A DNA stretch of 64,000 nt, taken from Streptomyces roseoviridis (lineage in GTDB: Bacteria > Actinomycetota > Actinomycetes > Streptomycetales > Streptomycetaceae). Numbering within the stretch: position 1 is the stretch's first letter; the number at the start of each line of letters is the position of its first letter. Below, piece after piece: positions 24,630 to 34,215 of the stretch. The notes under the pieces were generated by a model. It saw nothing but the letters and a program-made list of their open reading frames with translations. It was not told the DNA's origin and did not search any database. The position numbers and the translations under genes were made by a program. The stretch lies in assembly GCF_039535235.1 (NCBI RefSeq), contig NZ_BAAAWU010000001.1, forward strand, positions 2,914,001 to 2,978,000, given 5' to 3'.

Positions 24630-26297
24630 TCAGCGCAGGCGCAGGGCCTTCATGACCTTCAGGGACGTGCTCATGAAGGCCGCGTACTTCTCGTCGTCCA
24701 TCCCGAAGGAGGGAGCGAGCGGTAGCAGCCGCTGCTGGGCGACGGTCTGGGCCTCGGTGAACTTGAGGATGCCCTCGGAGCCGTGGCGCCGGCCGAGACC
24801 GGAGTCCTTCATGCCGCCCATCGGGGCCTGCACGCTGCCGTACGCCGGCGCGTAGCCCTCGTTGATGTTGACCGTGCCGGTGCGCAGCCGGGCGGCGATG
24901 GCGTGGCCGCGGCGGGAGTCGGTGGTCCACACGGAGGCGTTGAGGCCGTAGGGGGTGGCGTTGGTCCGCTCGACGACCTCGTCCTCGTCCGTGAAGCGGT
25001 AGACGGAGACGACCGGGCCGAAGGTCTCCTCGGTGCAGACGGCCATCGGGGCCTCGACGCCTTCGAGGATGGTCGGTTCGTAGAACAGCGGGCCGATGTC
25101 GGGGCGGGCGACACCGCCCGCGATCAGCTTGGCGCCCTTGGCGACGGCCTCCTCGACGTGCCGGGTGACGGTCTCGAGCTGCCGCTCGCCGACGAGGGAG
25201 CCCATGTCGGCGCCGTAGGCGAGGGAGTTGCCCAGCCGCATCGCCTTGGTGCGGGCGGCGAAGCGGGCGATGAACTCGTCGGCGACGGACTCGTGGACGT
25301 ACAGCCGCTCGATGGAGATGCACAGCTGGCCGGCGGAGGAGAAGCAGGCGCGGACGGCGCCGGCGGCGGCCTTCTCGACGTCGGCGTCCCGCAGCACCAG
25401 CATGGCGTTCTTGCCGCCGAGTTCGAGGGTGACGCCGACGAGGCGGGCCGCGGCGCCCTGGGCGACCTCGCGGCCGGTGCGGGTGGAGCCGGTGAAGGAG
25501 ACGTAGTCGGCGTGGCGGACGACCTCGGGGCCGACGACCGGGCCCTCGCCGAGGACGACCTGGAAGACCTCGGCGGGCAGACCGGCCTCGATCAGCAGGT
25601 CACGGGCCCACAGGGCGGTGAGGGCGGTCTCGGTGTCCGGCTTCATCACGACCGCGTTGCCGGAGACGAAGGCGGGCAGCGCGTCGCCGACCGACAGCTC
25701 CAGGGGGTAGTTCCAGGGCGCGATCTGGCCGACCGCCCCGCGCGGCTGGCGCAGTTCGGTGACCTTGGTGAGGGTCGGTACGACACCGGTGTGGCGCTTG
25801 GCGCGCAGGTAGGCGGGGGCCTTGCGGCCGTAGTGGCGGGCGGCGACGGCGACCGCCTGGACCTCCTCGTGGGCGTGCAGGCGGGCCTTGCCGGTCTCCA
25901 GCTGGATGAGGTCGAGGACCTCCCCCTGCCGCTGGAGGACCAGGTCGTGGAAGCGCAGCAGCACGGCGGCACGGGCCCTGACGGGGGTCGCGGCCCAGGC
26001 GCCCTGGGCGGCCCGGGCGCGGGCGAAGGCCGCGGCGACGTCCTCGGGGGTGGACTCGGGCAGGTCCGCCAGCTTGTCCCCGGTGAAGGGGGTGTGGTTG
26101 GCGGTACGGCCGGAGCCGACGACCCCGCGGGTGAGCCGGGCGACCAGATCGGGCGTGACCACGTCGGCGGCCGTGCGCGCGCCGGCAGGCGCGGGCGCGA
26201 CGGGGTTGGTGCCGAGGGGGCCGGCCGTGCCGGGGGCCCCGGAAGTGGCCGCGGCGGCGGCCCGGTCCGTGGTGGGGAGTGCCTGCGAGTCCGTCAT
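24630..26297 (-). CDS. gabD: Succinate-semialdehyde dehydrogenase (NADP+)-like aldehyde dehydrogenase
   Basis: 555 residues, aldehyde dehydrogenase superfamily. Visible are the Rossmann motif FTGSTRTGREVA, catalytic Glu in LELGGKNAM, catalytic Cys in GQLCISIERLYV, and EETFGPVVSVYRF. An Ala/Pro-rich N-terminal extension of about 45 residues precedes the domain. It oxidises succinate semialdehyde or a related aldehyde to the acid. It is transcribed just before the GMC oxidoreductase, so the two may act in sequence. Actinobacterial GabD2-type enzymes look like this; the exact substrate is inferred. Confidence 0.85.
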   Translation of the reverse strand: MTDSQALPTTDRAAAAATSGAPGTAGPLGTNPVAPAPAGARTAADVVTPDLVARLTRGVVGSGRTANHTPFTGDKLADLPESTPEDVAAAFARARAAQGAWAATPVRARAAVLLRFHDLVLQRQGEVLDLIQLETGKARLHAHEEVQAVAVAARHYGRKAPAYLRAKRHTGVVPTLTKVTELRQPRGAVGQIAPWNYPLELSVGDALPAFVSGNAVVMKPDTETALTALWARDLLIEAGLPAEVFQVVLGEGPVVGPEVVRHADYVSFTGSTRTGREVAQGAAARLVGVTLELGGKNAMLVLRDADVEKAAAGAVRACFSSAGQLCISIERLYVHESVADEFIARFAARTKAMRLGNSLAYGADMGSLVGERQLETVTRHVEEAVAKGAKLIAGGVARPDIGPLFYEPTILEGVEAPMAVCTEETFGPVVSVYRFTDEDEVVERTNATPYGLNASVWTTDSRRGHAIAARLRTGTVNINEGYAPAYGSVQAPMGGMKDSGLGRRHGSEGILKFTEAQTVAQQRLLPLAPSFGMDDEKYAAFMSTSLKVMKALRLR

Positions 26298-26401
26298 GAG
26301 GGCGAGGGTAAGCGGCGGGGGCGCCTTTGGGTACCCGTCAGTAACGCGTTTTCACCGGCCGCGCACAACCGCGCCAGCGATCACTGGCAGATAAGCCCTG
26401 A

Positions 26402-28168
26402 TCAGGGGCTTACGGTGTCCTCGGGAGCCCTCCAGTACTTCTTCACGATGTCGAACTGCTCACGCGTGCGGGCCCAGCTCTCCTCCGGCGAGGCCATGTA
26501 CAGGGCGTACTCGGTGCCGTCGTCGCCGTAGTAGACCTGGTCGATCGCGTGGCGGGGGCCCGGGAAGTCCCGCTTCTCGATCCAGGTGAACTCCCAGACG
26601 CAGGAGTTGACCTGGTCACGGAAGGTGTTCTGGGTCAGCCGGATCCGCTGGTACTCGGCCCGCTTCCGGACGATCTTCTCCAGGTCGAGCATGTGCATGT
26701 ACGGGTTCTCGAAGTCGGGCGAGGGGTCCATGCTGATCCGGATCCGGTGCCTGCCGTTGTCCGGGGTGTAGTCGATGTGGTCGCCGTCGGCCTGCCGCTT
26801 CCAGCCGTCGGGGACGACCAGGCTGAAGCCCTCGGGGTCCTCGACGCGGTGCCAGCCGGCCGGGACGCCGCCCTTGGCCGGGTCCTTGCCGTCCTTGCCC
26901 GCGCCCTGGGTGAGGGACGTGTCGGCGCCCCGGTCGCCCCTGTCGCCGCCCAGATGGGTCATGGCGGCGAACACCGCGCCGCCCGCGAGGAGACCGGCGA
27001 CGATGGCGGCGAGCAGCGCGCCGCGCCAGCGGCCACGGCCTCGGACCTGTGCGGAGGCCGGGGTGGTGGGCCCGTCGGCGGGGATGTGTGCCGGGGCAGG
27101 GGCGGAGCCGCTGCCGGAGGGGCCGGCGGGGTGCGGGGCCGGGGAGGAGTGCGGGGTCGGGGAGGAGTGCGGGCTCGTCGGGCCGGTGCCGGCGGAGGGG
27201 CGGCCGGGTGCGGCGGCGGGTTCGTCGTGCGACAGGGGCATCGGCGACGTGACGGACGGGGCCGCATCGTTCAGCTCCTCCGGGCCCACCCGCTGCGTCG
27301 GCACGTACGCCTGCGCGGCCTGCGGCGAACGCCCCTCCATCGCGTCGAGGAACATCCGCTCGGCCTCGTCCGCGCGCGGGCGCTGCTCCGGGTCCTTGCG
27401 CAGCAGCGCGACGATGACCGGGGCCAGCGCGCCGGCGTTGGCCGGATACGGCGGTTCCTCGGTCACCACCGCCTGCATGGTGCTGATCGGCGAACCGCGG
27501 CGGAACGGCGAGCTGCCCTCCACCGCCGTGTACAGGGTGGCGCCGAGGGACCACAGGTCGGAGGCCGGGCCAGGATCCCCGCCGCGCACCCGCTCGGGCG
27601 CCAGATAGTCGATGGAGCCGACGAGTTCGCCGGTGCGGGTGATGGTCGAGTCGCCCTCGATGGCGGCGATCCCGAAGTCGGTGATCAGGACCCGGCCGTC
27701 CCGCGCGAGCAGCACGTTGGCGGGCTTCACGTCGCGGTGCAGCACCCCGGCGGCGTGCGCCGCGCGCAGGGCGCCGAGGACGTGGAGACCGATCCGGGCC
27801 GCCTCGCGCGGCTCGATCGTGCCGGAACCGGACTCCTTCGCCGCGTCCGCGAGCGAGGGCCCGTCCACGTACTGCATCACGATCCACGGGCGGTCGTCGT
27901 GCTCCAGCACGTCGTGCACGGTGACCACGCCGGGGTGCGTGATCCGGGCCGCCGCCCGGGCCTCCTTCTGCGTCCGGGCGTGCAGGACCAGCCGGTCGGC
28001 CTCGGCCACGAACCGTCCCGCCGTCAACTCCTTCACGGCCACGACCCGGTGCAGCACCTCGTCGTGGGCGCGCCAGACCTTGCCCATGCCGCCGCGCCCG
28101 ATGGACTCGCCCAGCCGGTAACGCCCGGCGAGCAGCAGCCCCGTGCCGGTGCTCTCAGAATGTTCCAC
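26402..28168 (-). CDS. Receptor-like Ser/Thr protein kinase (third of the cluster)
   Basis: 588 residues from a GTG start (MEHSEST) with GGGGG just upstream; a longer frame to 28222 is less likely. The kinase domain (about 15-275) is complete: GRGGMGKV, VAVKEL, HRDVKPANVLL, DFGIA. A Pro/Ser-rich linker, one transmembrane helix (LLAAIVAGLLAGGAVFAAM, about 400) and an extracellular domain of about 150 residues (DPEGFSLVVPDGW...) follow. It should be an active PknB-type kinase. Its extracellular part resembles those of the two kinases upstream. A short inverted repeat, TAAGCCC/GGGCTTA, overlaps its stop codon. Confidence 0.92.
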   Translation of the reverse strand: MEHSESTGTGLLLAGRYRLGESIGRGGMGKVWRAHDEVLHRVVAVKELTAGRFVAEADRLVLHARTQKEARAAARITHPGVVTVHDVLEHDDRPWIVMQYVDGPSLADAAKESGSGTIEPREAARIGLHVLGALRAAHAAGVLHRDVKPANVLLARDGRVLITDFGIAAIEGDSTITRTGELVGSIDYLAPERVRGGDPGPASDLWSLGATLYTAVEGSSPFRRGSPISTMQAVVTEEPPYPANAGALAPVIVALLRKDPEQRPRADEAERMFLDAMEGRSPQAAQAYVPTQRVGPEELNDAAPSVTSPMPLSHDEPAAAPGRPSAGTGPTSPHSSPTPHSSPAPHPAGPSGSGSAPAPAHIPADGPTTPASAQVRGRGRWRGALLAAIVAGLLAGGAVFAAMTHLGGDRGDRGADTSLTQGAGKDGKDPAKGGVPAGWHRVEDPEGFSLVVPDGWKRQADGDHIDYTPDNGRHRIRISMDPSPDFENPYMHMLDLEKIVRKRAEYQRIRLTQNTFRDQVNSCVWEFTWIEKRDFPGPRHAIDQVYYGDDGTEYALYMASPEESWARTREQFDIVKKYWRAPEDTVSP

Positions 28169-28269
28169 GTGCCCCCGCTTGTTTGCTTCGAAGGCAAGGT
28201 TACGGAGGGAGGCCCGGCCCACGGAACCTCGGGGCGCGCTTTGGGAACAACCTGTGACCGGCGGGCGGA

Positions 28270-31200
28270 TCAGCGGGTGGCGCGGTACGCCTTCACCGCC
28301 TGGTCATGGATCTCGGAGACCTTGTCCCGCTCGTTCTCCGGCCCGATGACCAGGACGACGTGATAGCGACCGCCCTCGATCAGCGCCAGGTTGCGCACGA
28401 AGACCTCGCGTCCGGTGCTGTCCTGCCAGGTGAACTGACCCACCGCCATGGCCTGGCGGCCGACGTCGATCCGCCGCAGCCCCGAGGCGCTCGACCAGGA
28501 CGAGTCCCGCCAGGGCTGGAGCTCGCGCTCCCGGGTGCGCTGGTACGCCATCGGATCGGAGCCGTTCGCCTGCACTGTGTCCCGGCCTGGGACGACGATC
28601 AGGGTGAAGTCGCCGCCGGTGTAGCGGACTTGTCCGGCGTCGTTGATCGGGCTGCGCCGCCAGTCGCGCGGGACGCCGACCTGGAAGCCCTCGGGGTCCA
28701 CGCGCACCACGTAACCGGAGGCGAGCGCGGGCGCCGAGGAGCCGCCGCCGGGCGGGGTGGTGGCGGGCTGCTGGGAGCCGGGCCGGGAGGACGGGGCGCC
28801 GGTGCCGGGCGGGGCCGGCGGAGTCGTCACCGTCGACGGGGTGGCGGACTGCGCGGGCGGGGCGGCCTTGCCGCCGTCGCCCTCGCCCTGCCGGGGCATG
28901 AACCAGACGGCGTACGCGATCGCCCCGGCCAGAAGGAGCAGGACGAGGAGGAGCAGCGTGCGGCCGAGGGCGTGCGGGGAGCCCGAGGTGCGGCCGGGGG
29001 CGCGGGGCGCGCGCGGGGCGCGCTGCGGGATCTCCTCGTGCACGGGCGCGGTGTCGGCGTAGGCGGTACGGGGCCCGTACGCGGCGGGGTCGCGCCGGGC
29101 ACGGGAAGGGCGCGGGTCGTGGGCGAGGCCCGGTTCGGTCCGGCCGCGGCCCCGGCCGGAGCGGCCCTGACGGTGCCGGCCGCCGGGGGCTCCGCCGCGA
29201 CGGCGCCGCACCAGCTCGCCGCGGCGGCGCACGATGGGCAGCCGGGTGACGTCCGGAGAGGGCAGCGGGACGACACCGATGCCGGCCTCGGGCTCGGGTG
29301 CCGAACGCACCAGGGAACGCAGCCAGCCGTTCAGCTCCTCGACGTCGGGGCGCTCGGTGGGGTCCTGGCGCAGCAGCGACTCCACGACCGGCCGCAGCGG
29401 GCCGCACTCCTCGGCGAACGCGGGCGGCTCGGCGCAGACCAGCTGGACCAGTTCGGCGGCGTTGTCCTCGGGGTACGGGGCGTGGCCCTGGACGGCCCGG
29501 TAGAGCAGCGCGCCCAGCGCCCATAGGTCGGTGGCGGGGCCGATGGGCGGGGCGAGGCGCCAGTGCTCGTGGACCGGGCCGGCCTGCTCGGGCGCCCAGC
29601 GCTCGGTGACGGCGCCGACGACGGCGATCCGGGTCTGGCGGGCCCGTTCGGCGGCGAGCCGGGTCGCCGGACCTCGGTACGGGTCGCCGAAGCCGGGGCC
29701 GGAATCCGGGTCGGAAGAGCCCGGCCCGGTCGGTGCGGCGGCCGACGACGGCCGCGGCTCGGGGCCGGCCGCCCGGTAGCCGGCGGGGAGCGCGGGCAGC
29801 GCGGGGCCGGTGCCACCGCCACCACCGCCCGCCGGGACGGAACGTCCGCCGTCGCGGGCGGCGTGCGGGCCGTCGCTCCAGGTCCCGGCGAGGTACGCGC
29901 GCGGCGGCTGCCGGTACGTCCCGCCCGGCTCGTCCTCGTCGTCCAGGTCGTCGGCGTCGTCCTCGTCGCCCGCGCGGGACCACCACTGCGGCCCGGGCGG
30001 GGCGGGCGGGCCCGGTGGCGACGCGGGCGGTGAGGCGGGTGGTGAGGCGGGCGAAGACGCGGACGGGGACGCGGGCTCGGATCGCTCCGGGGGCTCGGCG
30101 GGCGCGGCGGGGCGAGGGGCCGGGAGGGCCCCGGTCTCGCCGATCCGCGCGGCGGCACGGGCGCCGGCCCGGTAGGCGGCGATGGCCCCGGCACGGGCGG
30201 CCCGCACGTCCGCGACGGGCGGCACGGCGGGGGTGGGAACGACCGGCGCGGCGGGCAGCTCGGCCCGGCCCGCGCCGCCGTACGGGGTGCCTCCCTCGGG
30301 CCCGTAGCCCGTGCCGTACGACGTGTCGGGCCCCTCCGGTCCCTCCTCGCCCGGCTCCTCGTCCTCGTGGTGCGCGTGGTGGTCGGGCGTCCGGGAGGCC
30401 GGCACCCGGCTCGCCCGGGGACCGTACGTCCCGTACCGGCCTTCGCCTTCGCCTTCGCCTCCGCCTTCGTAAGGCTCCAGCTCGTGGAACGGTGCGCCGT
30501 ACGCCCCGTGCTCCTCGTGGCCCCGGGCGGCGGGGTGCCCCCCGGCCGGGTACGCCTCGGTGCCGTACGTGTCCGTCTCGTACGCGTCCGCCTCGTACGC
30601 CACCTCCGTGTCGTACGCCTCGGTGCCGTAGTCCTCCGCCGCGTACTCCTCCGCCCCGTACTCCTCTGCGTCGTACGCCTCGGTCCCGTACTCGTCCTGG
30701 CCGGATCCGGGCCGTCCGTACGGGGACTCCTCCTCGTGCGGCACCGGGGCATAGCCGCAGAGGGCCTCCTCGGCGGCACCGGCCGCGAGGCCGGTGAGGA
30801 CGACCCGGCCGTCGTCGCAGACGAGGACGGTGCGCGCGGTGACGTTGCGGTGGGTCCAGCCGTGCGCGTGCAGGGCGCGCAGGGCGGTGAGGAGGTCGGC
30901 GCCGATCTCGGCGGCCCGGTAGGGGGTCAGCGGGCCCTCGGCGAGGAGCTCGGAGAGCGGGGTGGCGGCGACGAACTCGCTCACTATCCACAGCGAGCCG
31001 GCCTCCGCGAACACGTCGAAGACCTGGTCGAGGCGAGGGTGGTCGGGGATCCGCGCGGCGGCCTGGGCGGCCTCGACCGCACGGCGGACCGTCGGCTCGG
31101 CCGGTCTGCGGGTCGCGCGCCCGGGTGCCGCGTAGGGCTCGTCGTCGAGGAGTTCGGCGTCCACGACCTCGGGCAGCGGTACCTGACGGATCCGCACTTC

Positions 31201-31311
31201 CTGGCCGCTGTAGGTGTCGAAGGCGCGCGTCTCGACATGGTCGTACGCGTCGGCCGGCGGCAGGGGCAGCCGATAGCGGTCCGCCAGCACCCTTCCCGCG
31301 TAGTCGTCCAC
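28270..31311 (-). CDS. Degenerate receptor-like Ser/Thr kinase (pseudokinase) with large insertion
   Basis: 1013 residues. The N-lobe region has no glycine-rich loop and no clear VAVK lysine. The catalytic loop reads HRNVTARTVLV instead of HRDxKxxN, and DFG is replaced by LTGLA. About 400 disordered residues, including repeats such as YGAEEYAAEDYGTEAYDTE, interrupt the domain before the C-lobe (PATDLWALGALLYRAVQGHAPY, about 590). A transmembrane helix (LLLLVLLLLAGAIAYAVWFM, about 780-800) and an extracellular domain like those of its neighbours follow. It is probably catalytically dead and acts as a scaffold or sensor. It starts at GTG, 73 bases after the upstream kinase gene. Confidence 0.87.
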   Translation of the reverse strand: MDDYAGRVLADRYRLPLPPADAYDHVETRAFDTYSGQEVRIRQVPLPEVVDAELLDDEPYAAPGRATRRPAEPTVRRAVEAAQAAARIPDHPRLDQVFDVFAEAGSLWIVSEFVAATPLSELLAEGPLTPYRAAEIGADLLTALRALHAHGWTHRNVTARTVLVCDDGRVVLTGLAAGAAEEALCGYAPVPHEEESPYGRPGSGQDEYGTEAYDAEEYGAEEYAAEDYGTEAYDTEVAYEADAYETDTYGTEAYPAGGHPAARGHEEHGAYGAPFHELEPYEGGGEGEGEGRYGTYGPRASRVPASRTPDHHAHHEDEEPGEEGPEGPDTSYGTGYGPEGGTPYGGAGRAELPAAPVVPTPAVPPVADVRAARAGAIAAYRAGARAAARIGETGALPAPRPAAPAEPPERSEPASPSASSPASPPASPPASPPGPPAPPGPQWWSRAGDEDDADDLDDEDEPGGTYRQPPRAYLAGTWSDGPHAARDGGRSVPAGGGGGGTGPALPALPAGYRAAGPEPRPSSAAAPTGPGSSDPDSGPGFGDPYRGPATRLAAERARQTRIAVVGAVTERWAPEQAGPVHEHWRLAPPIGPATDLWALGALLYRAVQGHAPYPEDNAAELVQLVCAEPPAFAEECGPLRPVVESLLRQDPTERPDVEELNGWLRSLVRSAPEPEAGIGVVPLPSPDVTRLPIVRRRGELVRRRRGGAPGGRHRQGRSGRGRGRTEPGLAHDPRPSRARRDPAAYGPRTAYADTAPVHEEIPQRAPRAPRAPGRTSGSPHALGRTLLLLVLLLLAGAIAYAVWFMPRQGEGDGGKAAPPAQSATPSTVTTPPAPPGTGAPSSRPGSQQPATTPPGGGSSAPALASGYVVRVDPEGFQVGVPRDWRRSPINDAGQVRYTGGDFTLIVVPGRDTVQANGSDPMAYQRTRERELQPWRDSSWSSASGLRRIDVGRQAMAVGQFTWQDSTGREVFVRNLALIEGGRYHVVLVIGPENERDKVSEIHDQAVKAYRATR

Positions 31312-31384
31312 GACGCCTCCCCACGCGCCTGCCGTCCCCCGGCCCCGCCCTCGCGGGCGGGGCCTCTCACGATACGTGCGCCCG

Positions 31385-34051
31385 TCAGTCCTTGGGGCTG
31401 AACGTGGCGAACGCGGTGTCCCGGAGCGTCTTGCACTCCGGCGCGTCCCACGCCTCCGCCCGGCAGCTGACCATGATCGAGTAGCCGTGGTCGGCGTCGA
31501 CCTTGAAGCCCCGGTTGAGTATCCGGACGCGGATGCCGTTCTGGGTGCGCTCGAACTCCCAGTCGGCCACGGTCGGATAGCCCTTGTACGCGACCGGGCG
31601 GATGCCGATGTGCTTGTAGCCGTTGCTCGTCGCGGCGACCGCGGCCATCGCGGCGCGCCAGGCGGCGGACGCGTCGTCCTTCGGACTGTCGTTGAAGTCG
31701 ACCTGGACGCGCGGGAAGCCGCTGCCGCCGGCGTGGAAGATGCCGCCCGAGTTCTGGCCCGCTATCCCGGCGAGCTTGAAGGAGGCGGGCATCGCCATGC
31801 GGAAGTGGAACCGGTCGTTGGTCACCATCACATAGCCGGCGGGCAGCGGTGTGCCGCCGCCGGCCTGGTCACCGCCGGGCGTCCCCGAGGGCGTCGTGCC
31901 GCTCTGGCCGCCGCCGTTGGCGGCCGGTGTGCCGCCGCTGCCCTGCTGGGCCGGGTCGCTCGGCGACGTGTCCGTACCGTCGTCGGTCCGGCCGTCGGTG
32001 CCGCCCGAGGCGGTGCCGGCCGAGGCGGTGGTGCCGCCGGTCTTCGTCCCCTTGCCCTGCTCCGTTCCCTCCTGACCGCCGCCGCCGAGGGCGACGTACA
32101 GGATCGTGCCGAGGAGGGCGACGAGCACCACCACGGCGATGATCACCAGGGTGCGGCGCGGGACGACATCCGTGAGCGAGGCGCGGGACGACGCGGGCCG
32201 GTCGGGGGATCCGGTGCCGGGGCCGCGCTGGGTCTCGTTCCGCGCGGTCGCCGCCGTGGCGGCGTTGCGCACGGACTTCAGGGCGCCGCGGAGCCGCTCG
32301 GCCGTCGCCTCGCCGGTCTTCTCGCGGGCCGGCCTGGGCACCTTGGCCTTCGCGGCCGCCGGCGCGCGCTCGGGGAGCGGGGGCAGCGGGACGATCCTCG
32401 TCGCCTCGGGCGAGGGCTCCGGCGGGGCCTCCGGGGCGTCGAGGACGGCGCGCAGCAGGACCCGCGCGCCCGCGTCGTCGAGCCGCTGGTCCGGGTCCTT
32501 GGCGAGGAGGCCGTAGATGACCTTCTCCAGCTCCGGGCCGGCGTTCTTCGGCGGGTCGACCGGCTCGGTCATCACCGCGGTGAGCGTGGCGATGGCGGAG
32601 CCCTTGTCGTAGGGCGGGCTGCCCTCGACGGCGGCGTACAGGAGTCCGCCGAGCGACCAGAGGTCGGCGGCGGGGCCGGGCTTGTGTCCGCGGGCCCGCT
32701 CCGGCGAGATGTACGAGGGGGCGCCGACGAGCATGCCGGTGGAGGTGATCGAGGGGTCGCCCTCGACCTGGGCGATGCCGAAGTCGGTGAGGACGACCCG
32801 GCCGTCCTCGGCGATCAGCACGTTGGACGGCTTCACGTCACGGTGGAGGATGCCCTCGCGGTGCGCGGAGCGCAGCACGTCGAGGATGGCGAGGCCGACC
32901 TCGGCGGCGCGGCGCGGCGTGAGGGTGCCGTCCTCGCGGACGGCGTCGGCCAGCGACTTGCCCTCGATCAGCTCCATGACGATCCACGGGCGGTCGTCCT
33001 CGTCGACCACGTCGTAGACGGTCACGGCGCCGTTGTTGCGGATCCGGGCGATGGCCTTGGCCTCGCGCAGGGTCCGGGTGATGAGGCGTCGCTTCTCGTC
33101 CTCGTCGATGCTGTTGGGGAAGCGGAGCTCCTTGACGGCGACCGTGCGGCCCAGGGTCTCGTCGACCGCGCGCCACACCGTGCCCATGCCGCCGCGGCCG
33201 AGGACCACGCCGAGGCGGTAGCGCCCGGCGAGCAGCCGTCCCTCGGCGGACGGCACGTCAGCCCGCCCGGGGCGGGCGCCCGTTCCGGTGGCGTCGGCGC
33301 CGAAGCCCGCGGCCGGCGCGGCCCCGTCGGTCGACCTACTGCCGCCGGCGGCCCTGCCGGTGCTCCTGGGTGCGCCGGGCGCCTTGTCCTGGGCGCCGCG
33401 GCCGGCCGTGCTCGCGCCGGTGGTCCGGCCCTTGGCGAGGACCGTGGTCGCCGGACCGTCCGACTCCTTGCCCTGTCCCTGGTTGCCCTGTCCCTGGCCG
33501 GCCGTGTTCGCGCCGCCGGTCCGGCCCTTGGCGAGGACCGCCGTGGTCGGGGTGTCAGGGGTCTTGTCCCGGGGGTCCCGGCCGGCGTCCCGGGTGCTCG
33601 GCGCCGATGCGTCCTCCTGCCGTGCGGAGGTGTCGGCCCCGCGGCCCGCGGCCTTCGGCGCCACGGCGGCGCCACGTCCGTCGGCCGCCGCACGACCTGC
33701 GTCACGCGCCGACGGGCCGGAACCGGCCGGAGCGTCGGCCCCGCCCGCCGACGGGGCCGACGGCACGTCAACATCCCCGGCCGGCCGCGCGTCCCGCGGC
33801 TCCTGACCGGTCGGCCCGGCCTGCTCGTCCTCCGACGCCTCGGCCGCCCTCGGCACCTTCGGTGTCTCCGGTGCTTGGGGGGCCTCCGGTGTCTTCGGCG
33901 CAGCCGAATCCGCCGGGACGGCCCGTGCCTCGTCCCGCTCCGCCGCTCGCGCGGCCGGAACCGCGCCCCGTTCGCCGTCGGTGGCGGCGCCCGCGGCGGC
34001 GTCCCGCCGGGGGTCCTGCCCCGTGTCCCGCGACTGCTCCGCCTCCGACAT
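31385..34051 (-). CDS. Receptor-like Ser/Thr protein kinase with long N-terminal extension
   Basis: 888 residues from ATG (MSEAEQSRD) with AGAGGGG upstream. Residues 1-265 are disordered and contain a duplicated motif, TTAVLAKGRTGGANTAG and TTVLAKGRTTGASTAG. The kinase domain (about 270-540) is complete: GRGGMGTV, VAVKEL, HRDVKPSNVLI, DFGIA, PSYISPERARG. Then come a linker, a transmembrane helix (LVIIAVVVLVALLGTILYVAL) and an extracellular domain of about 150 residues. It is the first gene of the three-kinase run and could phosphorylate its downstream pseudokinase neighbour, by inference. The Thr-rich duplicated motif is a plausible autophosphorylation site. Confidence 0.92.
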   Translation of the reverse strand: MSEAEQSRDTGQDPRRDAAAGAATDGERGAVPAARAAERDEARAVPADSAAPKTPEAPQAPETPKVPRAAEASEDEQAGPTGQEPRDARPAGDVDVPSAPSAGGADAPAGSGPSARDAGRAAADGRGAAVAPKAAGRGADTSARQEDASAPSTRDAGRDPRDKTPDTPTTAVLAKGRTGGANTAGQGQGNQGQGKESDGPATTVLAKGRTTGASTAGRGAQDKAPGAPRSTGRAAGGSRSTDGAAPAAGFGADATGTGARPGRADVPSAEGRLLAGRYRLGVVLGRGGMGTVWRAVDETLGRTVAVKELRFPNSIDEDEKRRLITRTLREAKAIARIRNNGAVTVYDVVDEDDRPWIVMELIEGKSLADAVREDGTLTPRRAAEVGLAILDVLRSAHREGILHRDVKPSNVLIAEDGRVVLTDFGIAQVEGDPSITSTGMLVGAPSYISPERARGHKPGPAADLWSLGGLLYAAVEGSPPYDKGSAIATLTAVMTEPVDPPKNAGPELEKVIYGLLAKDPDQRLDDAGARVLLRAVLDAPEAPPEPSPEATRIVPLPPLPERAPAAAKAKVPRPAREKTGEATAERLRGALKSVRNAATAATARNETQRGPGTGSPDRPASSRASLTDVVPRRTLVIIAVVVLVALLGTILYVALGGGGQEGTEQGKGTKTGGTTASAGTASGGTDGRTDDGTDTSPSDPAQQGSGGTPAANGGGQSGTTPSGTPGGDQAGGGTPLPAGYVMVTNDRFHFRMAMPASFKLAGIAGQNSGGIFHAGGSGFPRVQVDFNDSPKDDASAAWRAAMAAVAATSNGYKHIGIRPVAYKGYPTVADWEFERTQNGIRVRILNRGFKVDADHGYSIMVSCRAEAWDAPECKTLRDTAFATFSPKD

Positions 34052-34215
34052 GCGTCCCCTCTGCGATCCCTGTTTCTCGCCCGCGTCCGGAGCTCCCGCG
34101 CAATGCGGCAACCCGCCCTGGAAGAGAGCTCATTGTCCCTCACTCCGGGACCACTGCCTCCCCCGGGTCCGCACTCCGATCACCTTTTCCGCACGAGGAG
34201 GGTGCCCTCAGCCTG

